Origin: Ramlibacter alkalitolerans
GTDB taxonomy: Bacteria; Pseudomonadota; Gammaproteobacteria; Burkholderiales; Burkholderiaceae_C
Assembly: GCF_016722765.1 (NCBI RefSeq)
Contig: NZ_JAEQND010000003.1
Span: forward strand, 372,001 to 436,000
Reading direction: 5' to 3'
Length of the DNA stretch: 64,000 nucleotides
This document shows positions 25,764 through 34,532 of the stretch, one piece after another. A program made the position numbers and the translations under genes. Below the pieces are notes generated by a model. It did no database searches, was not told where the DNA came from, and was given only the letters and a program-made list of their open reading frames with translations. Each line of letters opens with the position of its first letter. Position 1 is the stretch's first letter.

Positions 25764-25779
25764 TGGCATGGCTCTTGCG
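25764..25779 (+). promoter_or_regulatory. Candidate sigma-54 (-24/-12) promoter of acoXABC
   Basis: TGGCATGGCTCTTGCG matches the sigma-54 consensus TGGCAC-N5-TTGCW, with GG and GC spaced exactly 10 nt apart. Transcription would begin near 25790. A sigma-54 promoter is expected because the regulator AcoR encoded downstream is a sigma-54 activator. It overlaps the most upstream possible acoX start codon (25768), which argues for a later start. Confidence 0.6.
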
Positions 25780-25791
25780 CCGATGCCGCCC

Positions 25792-26850
25792 ATGTCACCG
25801 CCTGCCCTCGGCGTGATCGCGAATCCCGTGTCCGCACGCGACATCCGCCGGGTCGTCGCGCACGCGGGCAACCTGCAGATCAGCGAGCGGGTGAACATCC
25901 TCATTCGCGTGCTGCAGGCCGCGCGCGCTGCCGGCGTGGAACGCGCGCTGCTGATGCCCGATCGCGCCGGCATCCACGCGCTGCTCGAGCGGCACCTCCG
26001 GCGCGGCGACACGCAGTTGCCCTGCATCGAACTCCTCGACATGGAGCCGACGTCGACGGTGGAAGACACGTTCACGGCCACGCGCCTGCTGCAGCGCGCC
26101 GGCGTGGCTGCCATCGTCGTGCTGGGCGGCGACGGCACGCACCGCGCCGTGGTGCGCGAACTCGTGGCCAGCGCCGCCGCCGCCGCGTCGCTGCCGATTG
26201 CCGGCCTCTCCACCGGCACCAACAACGCCTTCCCCGAGATGCGCGAGCCCACGATCACCGGACTGGCGGCCGGCCTCTACGCCACCGGCCGGCTCGACGC
26301 GGGCGAGGCGCTGGTGCGGAACAAGCTCATCGAGGTGAGCATCCTGAACGGCAGGCGCACGCCGCGGCGCGACATCGCCATCGTCGACGCGGTGGTCACG
26401 CGGGACCGCACGGTCGGCGCCCGTGCGCTGTGGAAGCCCCAGTCGCTGGCCGCCGCCTACTTCGCCTTCGCGGAGCCCGAGGCGATCGGGCTGTCGTCCA
26501 TCGGCGGGCTGCTGGAGCCGGTGGGCCGGCACGAGCGCGGCGGCCTGTCGGTGCAACTGGCGACCGATGCGCGCCATGCGCTGCTGCACCTGAACGCGCC
26601 GATCGCGCCCGGCCTCGTGTGCCCCGTGGCCGTGGCGAGCTGGGAGCGCATGGTGGCCGGCGAGCCGCTGGCCGTGGGCGTCGAGGCCGGCAGCGTCGCG
26701 CTCGATGGCGAACGCGAACTGACCTTCGCTCCCGGCGACCGCGTGACGATGACCCTGCGCGAGGACGCCTTCCACACGCTCGACGTGAAGCGCTGCATGG
26801 CCGCAGCCGCGCGCGACGGGCTGCTGAGGACCCGCCTTTCCACCCCCTGA
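25792..26850 (+). CDS. acoX: AcoX, acetoin catabolism protein (NAD-kinase-like fold)
   Basis: About 352-aa protein of the ATP-NAD kinase-like AcoX family, first gene of aco operons in Cupriavidus-type bacteria. Motifs are GVIANPVSARDIRRVVAHAG, the nucleotide-binding GGDGTHRAVV, LSTGTNNAFPEMREPTITG and GLSSIGGLLEPVGRHERGG. Its biochemical role in acetoin use is not settled. ATG 25768, 25783, 25792 and GTG 25813 are all in frame and none has a good ribosome site. I give 25792 because a sigma-54 promoter at 25764-25779 would start transcription near 25790. It lies 18 bp before acoA. Confidence 0.85.
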   Translation: MSPPALGVIANPVSARDIRRVVAHAGNLQISERVNILIRVLQAARAAGVERALLMPDRAGIHALLERHLRRGDTQLPCIELLDMEPTSTVEDTFTATRLLQRAGVAAIVVLGGDGTHRAVVRELVASAAAAASLPIAGLSTGTNNAFPEMREPTITGLAAGLYATGRLDAGEALVRNKLIEVSILNGRRTPRRDIAIVDAVVTRDRTVGARALWKPQSLAAAYFAFAEPEAIGLSSIGGLLEPVGRHERGGLSVQLATDARHALLHLNAPIAPGLVCPVAVASWERMVAGEPLAVGVEAGSVALDGERELTFAPGDRVTMTLREDAFHTLDVKRCMAAAARDGLLRTRLSTP

Positions 26851-26868
26851 CGACGAGGAGATCCCCCC

Positions 26869-27852
26869 ATGGCTGCCAATCCGTTCCCGCTGCCCCGGGA
26901 GCAACTGCTCCAGGCCTATCGAACCATGCGCACGATCCGCGAATTCGAGGAACGGCTGCACGTGGACTTCGGCCGCGGCGACATCCCGGGCTTCGTGCAC
27001 CTGTATGCCGGCGAGGAGGCGGCAGGCACCGGAATCATGATGCACCTGGGTGCCGCGGACCGCATCGCCAGCACCCACCGCGGCCACGGCCACTGCATCG
27101 CCAAGGGGGTGGACGTGCGCTCGATGATGAAGGAGATCTACGGCCGCAAGGGCGGGGCCTGCGAAGGCAAGGGCGGCTCGATGCACATCGCCGACCTCGA
27201 CAAGGGCATGATGGGCGCCAACGGCATCCTCGGCGCCGGGGCGCCGCTGGTGTGCGGCGCGGCACTGGCCGCGAAGTTCCGCGGCAAGGGCGAGGTCGCG
27301 GTGAGCTTCGTCGGCGACGGCGCCAGCAACCAGGGGACCTTCCTCGAAAGCCTGAACCTGGCGGCGGTGTGGAACCTGCCGGCGCTGTTCGTCGTCGAGA
27401 ACAACGGCTATGCCGAGAGCACCTCGCGCGATTACGGCGTGGCGGTGGACAGCTATGTCGACCGGGCCGCGGGCTTCGGCCTGCCGGGCGTCACCGTCGA
27501 CGGCACCGACTTCTTCGCCGTGCACGAGGCGGCCGGCGAGATCATCGCGCGCGCCCGCAAGGGCGGCGGCCCGGCGCTGCTGGAGTGCAAGATGGTCCGC
27601 TTCCACGGCCACTTCGAGGGCGATGCGCAGACCTACCGCGCGCCCGGTGAACTGGAACAGAACCGCGCAGAGCGCGACTGCCTGAAGAAGTTCGCCGCCG
27701 CCGTGACGACGGCCGGCGTCCTCACGCCGGCCGAACTGCAGGCGATCGACCACGAGGTGCTGGACCTCATCGAGAGCGCCGTCGTGGCAGCGAAGGCCGC
27801 ACCCCTGCCCACCGCAGCCGACCTCACCACCGACGTGTACGTCTCTTATTGA
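26869..27852 (+). CDS. acoA: AcoA, acetoin dehydrogenase E1 alpha subunit
   Basis: 327-aa thiamine-diphosphate-dependent E1 alpha subunit. It has YRTMRTIREFEERLHVDFGR, the THRGHGHCIAKG loop, GKGGSMHIADLDKGMMGANG, and the TPP motif GDGASNQGTFLESLN ending in VENNGYAES (GDG at 149-151, NN at 178-179). It cleaves acetoin to acetaldehyde and passes an acetyl group to the lipoyl domain of AcoC. GAGGAG precedes ATG 26869. It is part of acoXABC. Confidence 0.95.
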   Translation: MAANPFPLPREQLLQAYRTMRTIREFEERLHVDFGRGDIPGFVHLYAGEEAAGTGIMMHLGAADRIASTHRGHGHCIAKGVDVRSMMKEIYGRKGGACEGKGGSMHIADLDKGMMGANGILGAGAPLVCGAALAAKFRGKGEVAVSFVGDGASNQGTFLESLNLAAVWNLPALFVVENNGYAESTSRDYGVAVDSYVDRAAGFGLPGVTVDGTDFFAVHEAAGEIIARARKGGGPALLECKMVRFHGHFEGDAQTYRAPGELEQNRAERDCLKKFAAAVTTAGVLTPAELQAIDHEVLDLIESAVVAAKAAPLPTAADLTTDVYVSY

Positions 27853-27869
27853 CCATCGAGGAGGACGCC

Positions 27870-28886
27870 ATGGCACGCAAGATCAGCATGAAGCAGGCGA
27901 TCAACGAGGCGCTGGACCAGGAATTGACGCGTGACCCCACGGTCATCCTGATGGGCGAGGACATCGTCGGCGGTGCCGGCGGCAACGGCGAGCGCGACGC
28001 CTGGGGCGGGGTGCTCGGCGTCACCAAGGGCCTGTACGCGAAGCACGGCGACCGGCTGCTCGATACGCCGCTGTCCGAGTCGGCCTATGTGGGCGCCGCC
28101 ATCGGCGCCGCCGCCTGCGGCATGCGCCCGGTGGCCGAACTGATGTTCATCGACTTCATGGGCGTGTGCTTCGACCAGATCTACAACCAGGCCGCGAAGT
28201 TCAAGTACATGTTCGGCGGCAAGGCGCAGACGCCGGTGGTGATCCGCACCATGGTCGGCGCCGGCTTCCGGGCCGCTGCGCAGCACTCGCAGATGCTCAC
28301 GCCGCTGTTCACCCACATTCCCGGGCTGAAGGTGGTGTGCCCGAGCACGCCCTACGACACCAAGGGCCTGCTGATCCAGGCCATCCGCGACAACGACCCG
28401 GTGATCTTCTGCGAGCACAAGAACCTCTACGGCTTCGAAGGCGAGGTGCCCGAAGCCAGCTACACGATCCCCTTCGGCGAGGCCAGCGTGGTGCGCGAGG
28501 GCAGGGACGTCACCCTCGTGAGCTACGGCCTCATGGTGCACCGGGCGCTCGACGCGGCCGCGGCCCTCGCCAAGGACGGGATCGAGGCGGAGGTGATCGA
28601 TCTGCGCACCCTGAGCCCGCTCGACCTCGACACCGTGCTCGAGAGCGTCGGGAAGACCGGCCGGCTGGTCTGCGTCGACGAGGCCAGTCCGCGCTGCAGC
28701 ATCGCTGCCGACATCTCGGCGCAGGTGGCGCAGCAGGCCTTCGCGGCGCTGAAGGGCCCGATCGAGATGGTGACGCCGCCGCATGCGCCGGTGCCGTTCT
28801 CGCCTGCGCTGGAAGACCTGTACCTGCCGGCCGCGGCGCAGGTGGTCGCGGCGGTCCGGCGCACGATCGAGGGAGGAAGGCACTGA
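27870..28886 (+). CDS. acoB: AcoB, acetoin dehydrogenase E1 beta subunit
   Basis: 338-aa transketolase-like beta subunit that pairs with AcoA. Motifs are ISMKQAINEALDQELTRDPT, LMGEDIVGGAGGNGERDAWG, DTPLSESAYVGAAIGAAACG, PVAELMFIDFMGVCFDQIYN and a C-terminal transketolase domain with VSYGLMVHRALDAA and EVIDLRTLSPLDLDTV. ATG 27870 has GAGGAGGA just upstream; an in-frame ATG at 27849 is less well placed. Its stop overlaps the acoC start (ATGA-type overlap at 28884-28886). Confidence 0.95.
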   Translation: MARKISMKQAINEALDQELTRDPTVILMGEDIVGGAGGNGERDAWGGVLGVTKGLYAKHGDRLLDTPLSESAYVGAAIGAAACGMRPVAELMFIDFMGVCFDQIYNQAAKFKYMFGGKAQTPVVIRTMVGAGFRAAAQHSQMLTPLFTHIPGLKVVCPSTPYDTKGLLIQAIRDNDPVIFCEHKNLYGFEGEVPEASYTIPFGEASVVREGRDVTLVSYGLMVHRALDAAAALAKDGIEAEVIDLRTLSPLDLDTVLESVGKTGRLVCVDEASPRCSIAADISAQVAQQAFAALKGPIEMVTPPHAPVPFSPALEDLYLPAAAQVVAAVRRTIEGGRH

Positions 28887-30001
28887 TGGCCGGGCGGATC
28901 ACGGCGCTCGTGATGCCCAAGTGGGGCCTCGAGATGCGCGAGGGCCGGGTCGCCGGCTGGCTGGTCGAGGAAGGTGCCCGCCTCGAGGTGGGCACCCCGG
29001 TCATCGACGTCGAGACCGACAAGATCTCGAACGCGGTCGAGGCGCCGGACCCCGGCCTGCTGCGGCGCAAGGTCGCACGGGATGGCGAGATGCTGCCCGT
29101 CAAGGCGCTGCTCGGTGTGCTGGCCGAGGCCGACGTGCCGGATGCGGAGGTCGATGCCTTTGTCGCCGCGTACGAAGTGCCGCCGGCGGACGATGCGGGC
29201 GAGGACGAGGGCCCGGCCTACGCGTGGGCCGAAGTGGACGGCATCCGCGTGCGCTACGCGCGGCGCGGTCCGCCGGCCGGCGTGCCGGTGCTGTTCCTGC
29301 ACGGCTACGGCGGCGACCTGGGCAACTGGCTGTTCAACCTCGATGCGGTGGCGGCGGTGGCGCCGGTGATCGCGCTGGACCTGCCCGGGCACGGGCAGTC
29401 CGACGCCAGGTTGCCGGGGGCATCGCTGGCGGACTTCGCCGCCTTCGTCGCGGCCTTCCTGGCGAAGATCGGCGTCGATCGCGTGCACGTGGTCGGGCAC
29501 TCGATGGGAGGTGCGATCGGCGCGCAGCTGGCGCTCGATCATCCCGCGCGGGTGGTGTCGCTCGCCCTGATCGACGCGGCCGGCCTGGGCGCGGAGATCA
29601 ACGGCGACTACACCGGAGGGTTCGCCCGGGCGACCTCGCGCCGGGAGCTGAAGCCGGTGGTCGAGCAGCTGTTCGCCGATCCCACGCTGGCCAGCCGCCG
29701 GATGGTGGAAGACCTGCTCAGGTACAAGCGGGTGGACGGCGTGGGCGCGCTGCTCGATGCGCTCCAAGGCACGCTGTTCCCCAACGGACGCCAGGCCGAC
29801 ACGCCGGGCCTGCGGCTGGGAGAAAGCGATGCGCCCCTGCTGGTGGTGTGGGGCGCGCAGGACCGGGTCATCCCGGCGGCGCATGCCGCCCAGGCGCCGC
29901 GGCGCGCGCTGGTGGAGGTGCTGCAGGGGGCAGGGCACATGGCGATGATGGAGAAGCCCGGCGAGGTGAACACGCTGCTGAAGCGGCACATCGGCGCGTG
30001 A
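28886..30001 (+). CDS. acoC: AcoC, acetoin dehydrogenase E2 (lipoyl domain plus alpha/beta hydrolase)
   Basis: 371-aa E2 component of the atypical aco kind. A single lipoyl domain (residues 1-80) has the modification site DVETDKISNAVEAP (K46). It is followed, after an acidic linker (DDAGEDEGP), by an alpha/beta-hydrolase domain: FLHGYGGDLGNW, the nucleophile elbow GHSMGGAIGAQLALDHPA (S206) and a C-terminal GAGHMAMMEKPGEVNTLL. It transfers the acetyl group to CoA. The lipoate ligase-like gene follows 11 bp later. No E3 (acoL) gene is in the cluster. Confidence 0.93.
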   Translation: MAGRITALVMPKWGLEMREGRVAGWLVEEGARLEVGTPVIDVETDKISNAVEAPDPGLLRRKVARDGEMLPVKALLGVLAEADVPDAEVDAFVAAYEVPPADDAGEDEGPAYAWAEVDGIRVRYARRGPPAGVPVLFLHGYGGDLGNWLFNLDAVAAVAPVIALDLPGHGQSDARLPGASLADFAAFVAAFLAKIGVDRVHVVGHSMGGAIGAQLALDHPARVVSLALIDAAGLGAEINGDYTGGFARATSRRELKPVVEQLFADPTLASRRMVEDLLRYKRVDGVGALLDALQGTLFPNGRQADTPGLRLGESDAPLLVVWGAQDRVIPAAHAAQAPRRALVEVLQGAGHMAMMEKPGEVNTLLKRHIGA

Positions 30002-30011
30002 CAATGCGGGC

Positions 30012-30713
30012 GTGCGCCTTCCAGCCTTCGAATCCGTCACCGTCCACGAGCAGCCGCTCGCAGGCGGCGTAGCGTGCGAGTCCGCGTGGATGGAGCGCTG
30101 CGCCACCACCGGCCGCGCGGAGGCGCACCTGTGGCAGGCGCCGGTCGGCCTCGTCGTGCCGCGTCGCTACACGCTCCTGCCCGGGTGGCAGGCAGCGCGC
30201 GATGCGGCGACCGGCGAAGTCCAGGTGCGCTCTTCGGGCGGCGGCCTCGTGCCGCAGGGGCCGGGGATGTGGAACCTGAGCCTCATCTGGCCGGCGCCCG
30301 GCGCGTCCCCCGTCGACACGACTGCGGTGTACCTCGCGCTGTGCGCGGAGCTCGCCGCGGCGTTCGCGCAACTGGGCATCACCGCCACGGCGCAGCCGGT
30401 GACGGGTTCCTTCTGCGACGGCCGCTTCAACCTCGCGGTCGACGGGCGCAAGCTGGTCGGCACGGCGCAGGCCTGGCGCCGGGTGGCGGGACGGCCGCTC
30501 GTGCTGGCGCATGCGGTGATCGTGGTCGATGCCGATCCCGCGCGGCTGACGGCGCAGGCCAACGACTTCGAGGCCGCGCTCGGCAGCGACACGCGCTACC
30601 GTGCCGATGCGCTCACGAGCGTCGCGATCGAGGCCGCCGATGCGGAGGTGGCGCGCCGCGCGCTGCAGGCGATCGCGGGCCGGTTCGCACATGTTCTTAC
30701 GCCGCGCGGCTGA
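30012..30713 (+). CDS. Lipoate-protein ligase A-like protein
   Basis: 233-aa biotin/lipoate ligase-fold protein with the RRxGGG-type motif in altered form (VRSSGGGLVPQGPGMWNLSL), the active-site block VTGSFCDGRFNLAVDGRKLV then GTAQAW, and VLAHAVIVVDAD. It starts at GTG 30012, 11 bp after acoC. It probably attaches or transfers lipoyl groups to AcoC K46, inferred from adjacency. The motif RSSGGG replaces the usual RR-GGG Arg pair, so it might be an amidotransferase or a specialised ligase. Confidence 0.8.
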   Translation: MRLPAFESVTVHEQPLAGGVACESAWMERCATTGRAEAHLWQAPVGLVVPRRYTLLPGWQAARDAATGEVQVRSSGGGLVPQGPGMWNLSLIWPAPGASPVDTTAVYLALCAELAAAFAQLGITATAQPVTGSFCDGRFNLAVDGRKLVGTAQAWRRVAGRPLVLAHAVIVVDADPARLTAQANDFEAALGSDTRYRADALTSVAIEAADAEVARRALQAIAGRFAHVLTPRG

Positions 30714-30759
30714 GCCGGCGGTACATTGCTGTTTTCTCCGGCGCGTCGGAGGTTCCGGG

Positions 30760-32715
30760 ATGGAAACGCTGCAGCGCGAACACATTCATGCCGTCATGCG
30801 GCTGGCCGGAGAGGGCATGCCGCTCGCGGACGCCCCCGCGCCGGACGCCGTCATCCGCGAGAGCTGGACGCGCTGCGTGCACGAGCACCACCTCGACCCT
30901 GCCCGCATGCAGGAGGCGATCATCCTGCCTTCGCACCAGCTGCGCGAGCACCAGGAACGGCTGGAGGAACTGCTGCACATCGCCCGCCATGGCGTCGAAG
31001 CGCTGTACCGCCAGGTCGCGGGCCTGGGCTATTGCGTGCTGCTCACCGATGCCCGCGGCGTGACGGTGGACTTCCTGGGCGACCTGCAGCTGGATGCAAC
31101 GCTGCGCCATGCGGGCCTGTACCTCGGCAGCGACTGGAACGAGCGGCATGCCGGCACCTGCGGCGTGGGCACCGTGATCGCGACGGGACAGGCGCTCACC
31201 GTGCACCAGGGCGACCACTTCGACGCGACCCACATCCCGCTCACGTGCACGGCGGCCCCCGTGTACGACCCGCTGGGCCAGCTGAAGGCGGTGCTCGACA
31301 TCTCCGCCCTCACCTCGCCGCAGGCCAAGAGCAGCCAGCAGCTCGCGCTGCAACTGGTGAGGGTGTTCGCGCAACGGGTGGAGAACGCGAACTTCCTGCG
31401 CTGGTTCCGCAACCACTGGGTGCTGAAGCTGCATCCTTCGCCGGAGTTCGTGGAGATCAGCCCGGACCACCTGCTGGCGCTGGACGCCGCCGGGCGCATC
31501 GCCGGCCACAACCGCGCCGCGCAGCTGCTGCTCGAAGGCGAGCGGGGCGGCCCCGTGCTGGGCCTGCCCTTCGACTGCCTGTTCAATGCCCGTTTCGAGG
31601 AACTGGGGCGCTACCTGCGCGCCGCGCACCCGGCCGGCCAGCGTGCCGTGACGCTGGCGCCCAGCGGCCGCGTGCTGTTCCTGCACGCGGCCCCGCCGCC
31701 CATGGGGTGGAGCACCACGCCGGCGGCGAAGGTGGCGCCGCTGCCGCAGGCCTGCGTGCCTGCGCCGCTGGCGCGGCTGTCGGGCGGCGACCCGGCGCTC
31801 GACCGGCAGATCCAGCGGGCGGCACGCCTGGTCGACACCACGATGAGCGTGCTGCTCACGGGCGAAACGGGCAGCGGCAAGGAGTACTTCGCCCAGGCCA
31901 TGCACGCGGCGAGCCAGCGTCGCGGCAAGCCCTTCATCGCCGTCAATTGCGCGGCCATTCCCGAGACGCTGATCGAGAGCGAGCTGTTCGGTCACCTGCC
32001 CGGCAGCTTCAGCGGCGCATCGCCCAAGGGCAAGCGCGGGTTGATCCAGGAGGCCGATGGCGGCACCCTGTTCCTGGACGAGATCGGCGACATGCCGCTC
32101 CCGCTGCAGCCGCGCCTGCTGCGCGTGCTGGCGGAGCGCGAGGTCACGCCCATCGGCGGCACGCGGGCGCAGAAGGTGGACCTGCGCGTGATCTCGGCCA
32201 CCCATGCCGACCTCGCCGCGCTCGCGTGCGAGGGGCGCTTCCGCGATGACCTGTACTTCCGCCTGGCGGGCGCGCAACTCGCCCTGCCGCCGCTGCGCCA
32301 GCGCCGCGACCTGCCATGGCTTGCGCACCGGATGCTCGACGAGCATCCCGCGCCGCCGCGGCTCGGCCCCGAGGTGGAGGCGTGGCTGCGCGCCTATCCC
32401 TGGCCGGGCAACCTGCGGGAACTGAAGAACGTGATTGCGTACGCCTGCGCGATGGCCGGCCCGGGTGGGGTGGTCGGCCTCGCCGAACTGCCCGATGCGC
32501 TGCTCGGTGGCGAAGCGGGCAACGCCGCCCCGGGCGCGGCGCCGTCTTCCATGCCGCCGGAGGCGCAACTGCTGCTGCAGTACCTGCGCGCGGCAGGCTG
32601 GAGCGTCAGTGCGGTCGCCCACCAGCTCGGCGTGGCGCGCATGACGGTGTACCGGCGCATGCAGCGCTGGGGCATTCGGCAGCCGGATCGCCTGCCGGGC
32701 GAAGCCGGCCGGTGA
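30760..32715 (+). CDS. acoR: AcoR, sigma-54-dependent transcriptional activator of acetoin catabolism
   Basis: 651-aa enhancer-binding protein. A GAF-like sensor covers about 75-215 (ERHAGTCGVGTVIATGQALT; APVYDPLGQLKAVLDISALT). A PAS-like middle segment is followed by the AAA+ domain with Walker A GETGSGKE (368-375) and Walker B GGTLFLDEIGDM. A C-terminal Fis-type HTH (VSAVAHQLGVARMTVYRRMQ) completes it. The sigma-54-contact loop reads GSFSGA (415-420) instead of GAFTGA. ATG 30760 has GGAGG 8-9 nt upstream. It probably drives the sigma-54 promoter upstream of acoX and, by gene order, closes the operon. Confidence 0.93.
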   Translation: METLQREHIHAVMRLAGEGMPLADAPAPDAVIRESWTRCVHEHHLDPARMQEAIILPSHQLREHQERLEELLHIARHGVEALYRQVAGLGYCVLLTDARGVTVDFLGDLQLDATLRHAGLYLGSDWNERHAGTCGVGTVIATGQALTVHQGDHFDATHIPLTCTAAPVYDPLGQLKAVLDISALTSPQAKSSQQLALQLVRVFAQRVENANFLRWFRNHWVLKLHPSPEFVEISPDHLLALDAAGRIAGHNRAAQLLLEGERGGPVLGLPFDCLFNARFEELGRYLRAAHPAGQRAVTLAPSGRVLFLHAAPPPMGWSTTPAAKVAPLPQACVPAPLARLSGGDPALDRQIQRAARLVDTTMSVLLTGETGSGKEYFAQAMHAASQRRGKPFIAVNCAAIPETLIESELFGHLPGSFSGASPKGKRGLIQEADGGTLFLDEIGDMPLPLQPRLLRVLAEREVTPIGGTRAQKVDLRVISATHADLAALACEGRFRDDLYFRLAGAQLALPPLRQRRDLPWLAHRMLDEHPAPPRLGPEVEAWLRAYPWPGNLRELKNVIAYACAMAGPGGVVGLAELPDALLGGEAGNAAPGAAPSSMPPEAQLLLQYLRAAGWSVSAVAHQLGVARMTVYRRMQRWGIRQPDRLPGEAGR

Positions 32716-32737
32716 GCAAACTGCAAGGAGACATGCG

Positions 32738-33493
32738 ATGGACCTCGGACTCAAGGGCAAGCGGGCACTCGTCACGGGCGGCACCAAGGGCATCGGCCGC
32801 GCGATCGCGGAGACCTTCGCCGACGAAGGTGCGGGCGTCTCGGTGTGCGCGCGCAACCACGGCGATGTCGAAACCACGGTGGCGGCGCTGAAGAAGAAGG
32901 GCGTGCGGGCCTTCGGCCGGGCCGTGGACGTGACCGACGCCAGCGGCCTGCAGGCCTGGATCGAGGCCAGCGCCAGGTCGCTCGGCGGCGTCGACGTGCT
33001 GGTGTGCAACGTCAGCGCGCTGGCCGTCGGCGATTCGCCGGAGACGTGGGCGAAGTCCTTCGCCACCGACATGATGCACACGGTCAACGCCGTGGCCGCC
33101 GCGCTGCCCTTCCTCGAGAAGTCCGATGGCGCGTCGATCGTGCTAATCTCCAGCGTCTCGGGTTTCGAGGTCGACTTCGCCGCGGGCTCGTACGGCGCCA
33201 CCAAGGCGGCGCTGATCCACTACGCCAAGGGCCTGAGCCGCAAGCTGGTGGAGCAGGGCATCCGCGTCAACTGCGTGTCGCCGGGCAACACCTACTTCGA
33301 AGGCGGCATCTGGCAGAACATCGAGAAGAACATGCCCGAGCTGTTCGCGTCCACGCTGAAGGTCAACCCCACGCACAAGTTCGGCACGGCGCAGGAGGTG
33401 GCCAACGGCGTGGTGTTCCTCGCCAGTCCCGCCGCCAGCCGCATCTCCGGCGCCAACCTGGTGATCGACGGCGCGCTGACCGTGGCCGTGTGA
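32738..33493 (+). CDS. SDR-family oxidoreductase
   Basis: 251-aa short-chain dehydrogenase with the cofactor motif TGGTKGIGRAIAETFADEGA, NVSALAVGD in place of NNAG, and catalytic Ser/Tyr/Lys (SSVSGFE ... SYGATKAALIHYAKG). It starts at ATG 32738 with AAGGAG 7 nt upstream and lies 22 bp after acoR and 10 bp before the acetamidase. Substrate unknown. A diacetyl/acetoin-type reductase is possible from context, but nothing in the sequence proves it. Confidence 0.88.
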   Translation: MDLGLKGKRALVTGGTKGIGRAIAETFADEGAGVSVCARNHGDVETTVAALKKKGVRAFGRAVDVTDASGLQAWIEASARSLGGVDVLVCNVSALAVGDSPETWAKSFATDMMHTVNAVAAALPFLEKSDGASIVLISSVSGFEVDFAAGSYGATKAALIHYAKGLSRKLVEQGIRVNCVSPGNTYFEGGIWQNIEKNMPELFASTLKVNPTHKFGTAQEVANGVVFLASPAASRISGANLVIDGALTVAV

Positions 33494-33503
33494 AGGAGCA
33501 GCC

Positions 33504-34451
33504 ATGGGCGCACCCGGCCACACGATCCACACCATCCACAGGGACCACATCCATCACGGCTGGAACAACGAATTCGAGCCGTGCCTGCGCATCGCGCCGG
33601 GCGAGACCATCGAGTTCCAGACCGTCGATGCATCCTCCGGGCAGCTGACGCGCGAATCGACGGCGAGCGACCTCGAGCGGCTCGACCTCGCGCGCGTCAA
33701 CCCCGTCACCGGCCCGGTCTACATCGAAGGGGCGCAGCCGGGCGATGCGCTGAAGGTGACGGTGCTGTCGCTGCGGCCCTCGGGCTGGGGCTGGACCGGC
33801 AACATCCCCGGCTTCGGACTGCTGACCGACCAGTTCCCCAAGGCGCGCCTGCACCACTGGAACTACGACCCCGGCCTCGCGCCCGCGATGTACGGGCCGG
33901 GCGGACGCGTGCCGCTGCGGCCGTTCACGGGAACCATCGGCGTCGCGCCCGCGGCGCCCGGGCTGCACAGCATCATTCCGCCGCGCAACGTGGGCGGCAA
34001 CATGGATGCGCGGGACATTGCCGAGGGCGCCGAGCTGTACCTGCCGGTCGAAGTGCCGGGCGCGCTGTTCTCGGTGGGCGACACGCATGCGGCACAGGGC
34101 GACGGCGAGGTCTGCGGCACGGCGATCGAAAGCCCGATCGACGTCGTGCTGAAGTTCGACCTGGTCAAGGATGCGCGACTGCGCATGCCGCGCTACGTGG
34201 TGCCCGGCCCGGTGACGAACCACTTCGACCGCAAGGGGTACGAGGTGACGACCGGCATCGGCCCCGACCTGATGCAGGGCGCCCGCGTCGCCGTGTCCGA
34301 AATGGTGGAACTTCTCAGCAAGCGCCACGGCTACGACCCGGTCGACGCGTACATGCTGTGCAGCGTCTGCGCGGACCTTCGCATCAGCTCGATCGTCGAC
34401 GTGCCCCACTGGGTGGTGTCGTATTACTTTCCGCGGGTGGTGATCGAGTGA
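33504..34451 (+). CDS. Acetamidase/formamidase family protein
   Basis: 315-aa FmdA/AmdA-type amidohydrolase that releases ammonia from short amides. It has HGWNNEFEPCLRIAPGETIE, PVYIEGAQPGDALKVTVLSL, the GTIGVAPAAPG loop, PPRNVGGNMDARDIAEGAEL, LFSVGDTHAAQGDGEVCGTA and CSVCADLRISSIVDVPHWVV. It starts at ATG 33504 with AAGGAG in front, 10 bp after the SDR, and so is probably co-transcribed with it. A role connected to acetoin is not obvious. Confidence 0.93.
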   Translation: MGAPGHTIHTIHRDHIHHGWNNEFEPCLRIAPGETIEFQTVDASSGQLTRESTASDLERLDLARVNPVTGPVYIEGAQPGDALKVTVLSLRPSGWGWTGNIPGFGLLTDQFPKARLHHWNYDPGLAPAMYGPGGRVPLRPFTGTIGVAPAAPGLHSIIPPRNVGGNMDARDIAEGAELYLPVEVPGALFSVGDTHAAQGDGEVCGTAIESPIDVVLKFDLVKDARLRMPRYVVPGPVTNHFDRKGYEVTTGIGPDLMQGARVAVSEMVELLSKRHGYDPVDAYMLCSVCADLRISSIVDVPHWVVSYYFPRVVIE

Positions 34452-34532
34452 AAGGTCTGCCGGCGGATGGGCCCGGTCGGCGGTGCTGATCGCGGCGCCT
34501 GACCGGCGCCTGCCGCGGCCGCGTCGAACCAC

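Larger units (their letters stand above)
25174..25767. other. 594-bp intergenic region between helicase and acoX
   Basis: No full-size gene is supported. It contains a 15-codon ORF on the minus strand (25519-25566), a strong hairpin (25465-25498), a cluster of GTCAC half-sites (25647-25692) and the start of a sigma-54 promoter (25764-25779), each listed separately. The rest shows no recognised feature. Confidence 0.6.
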
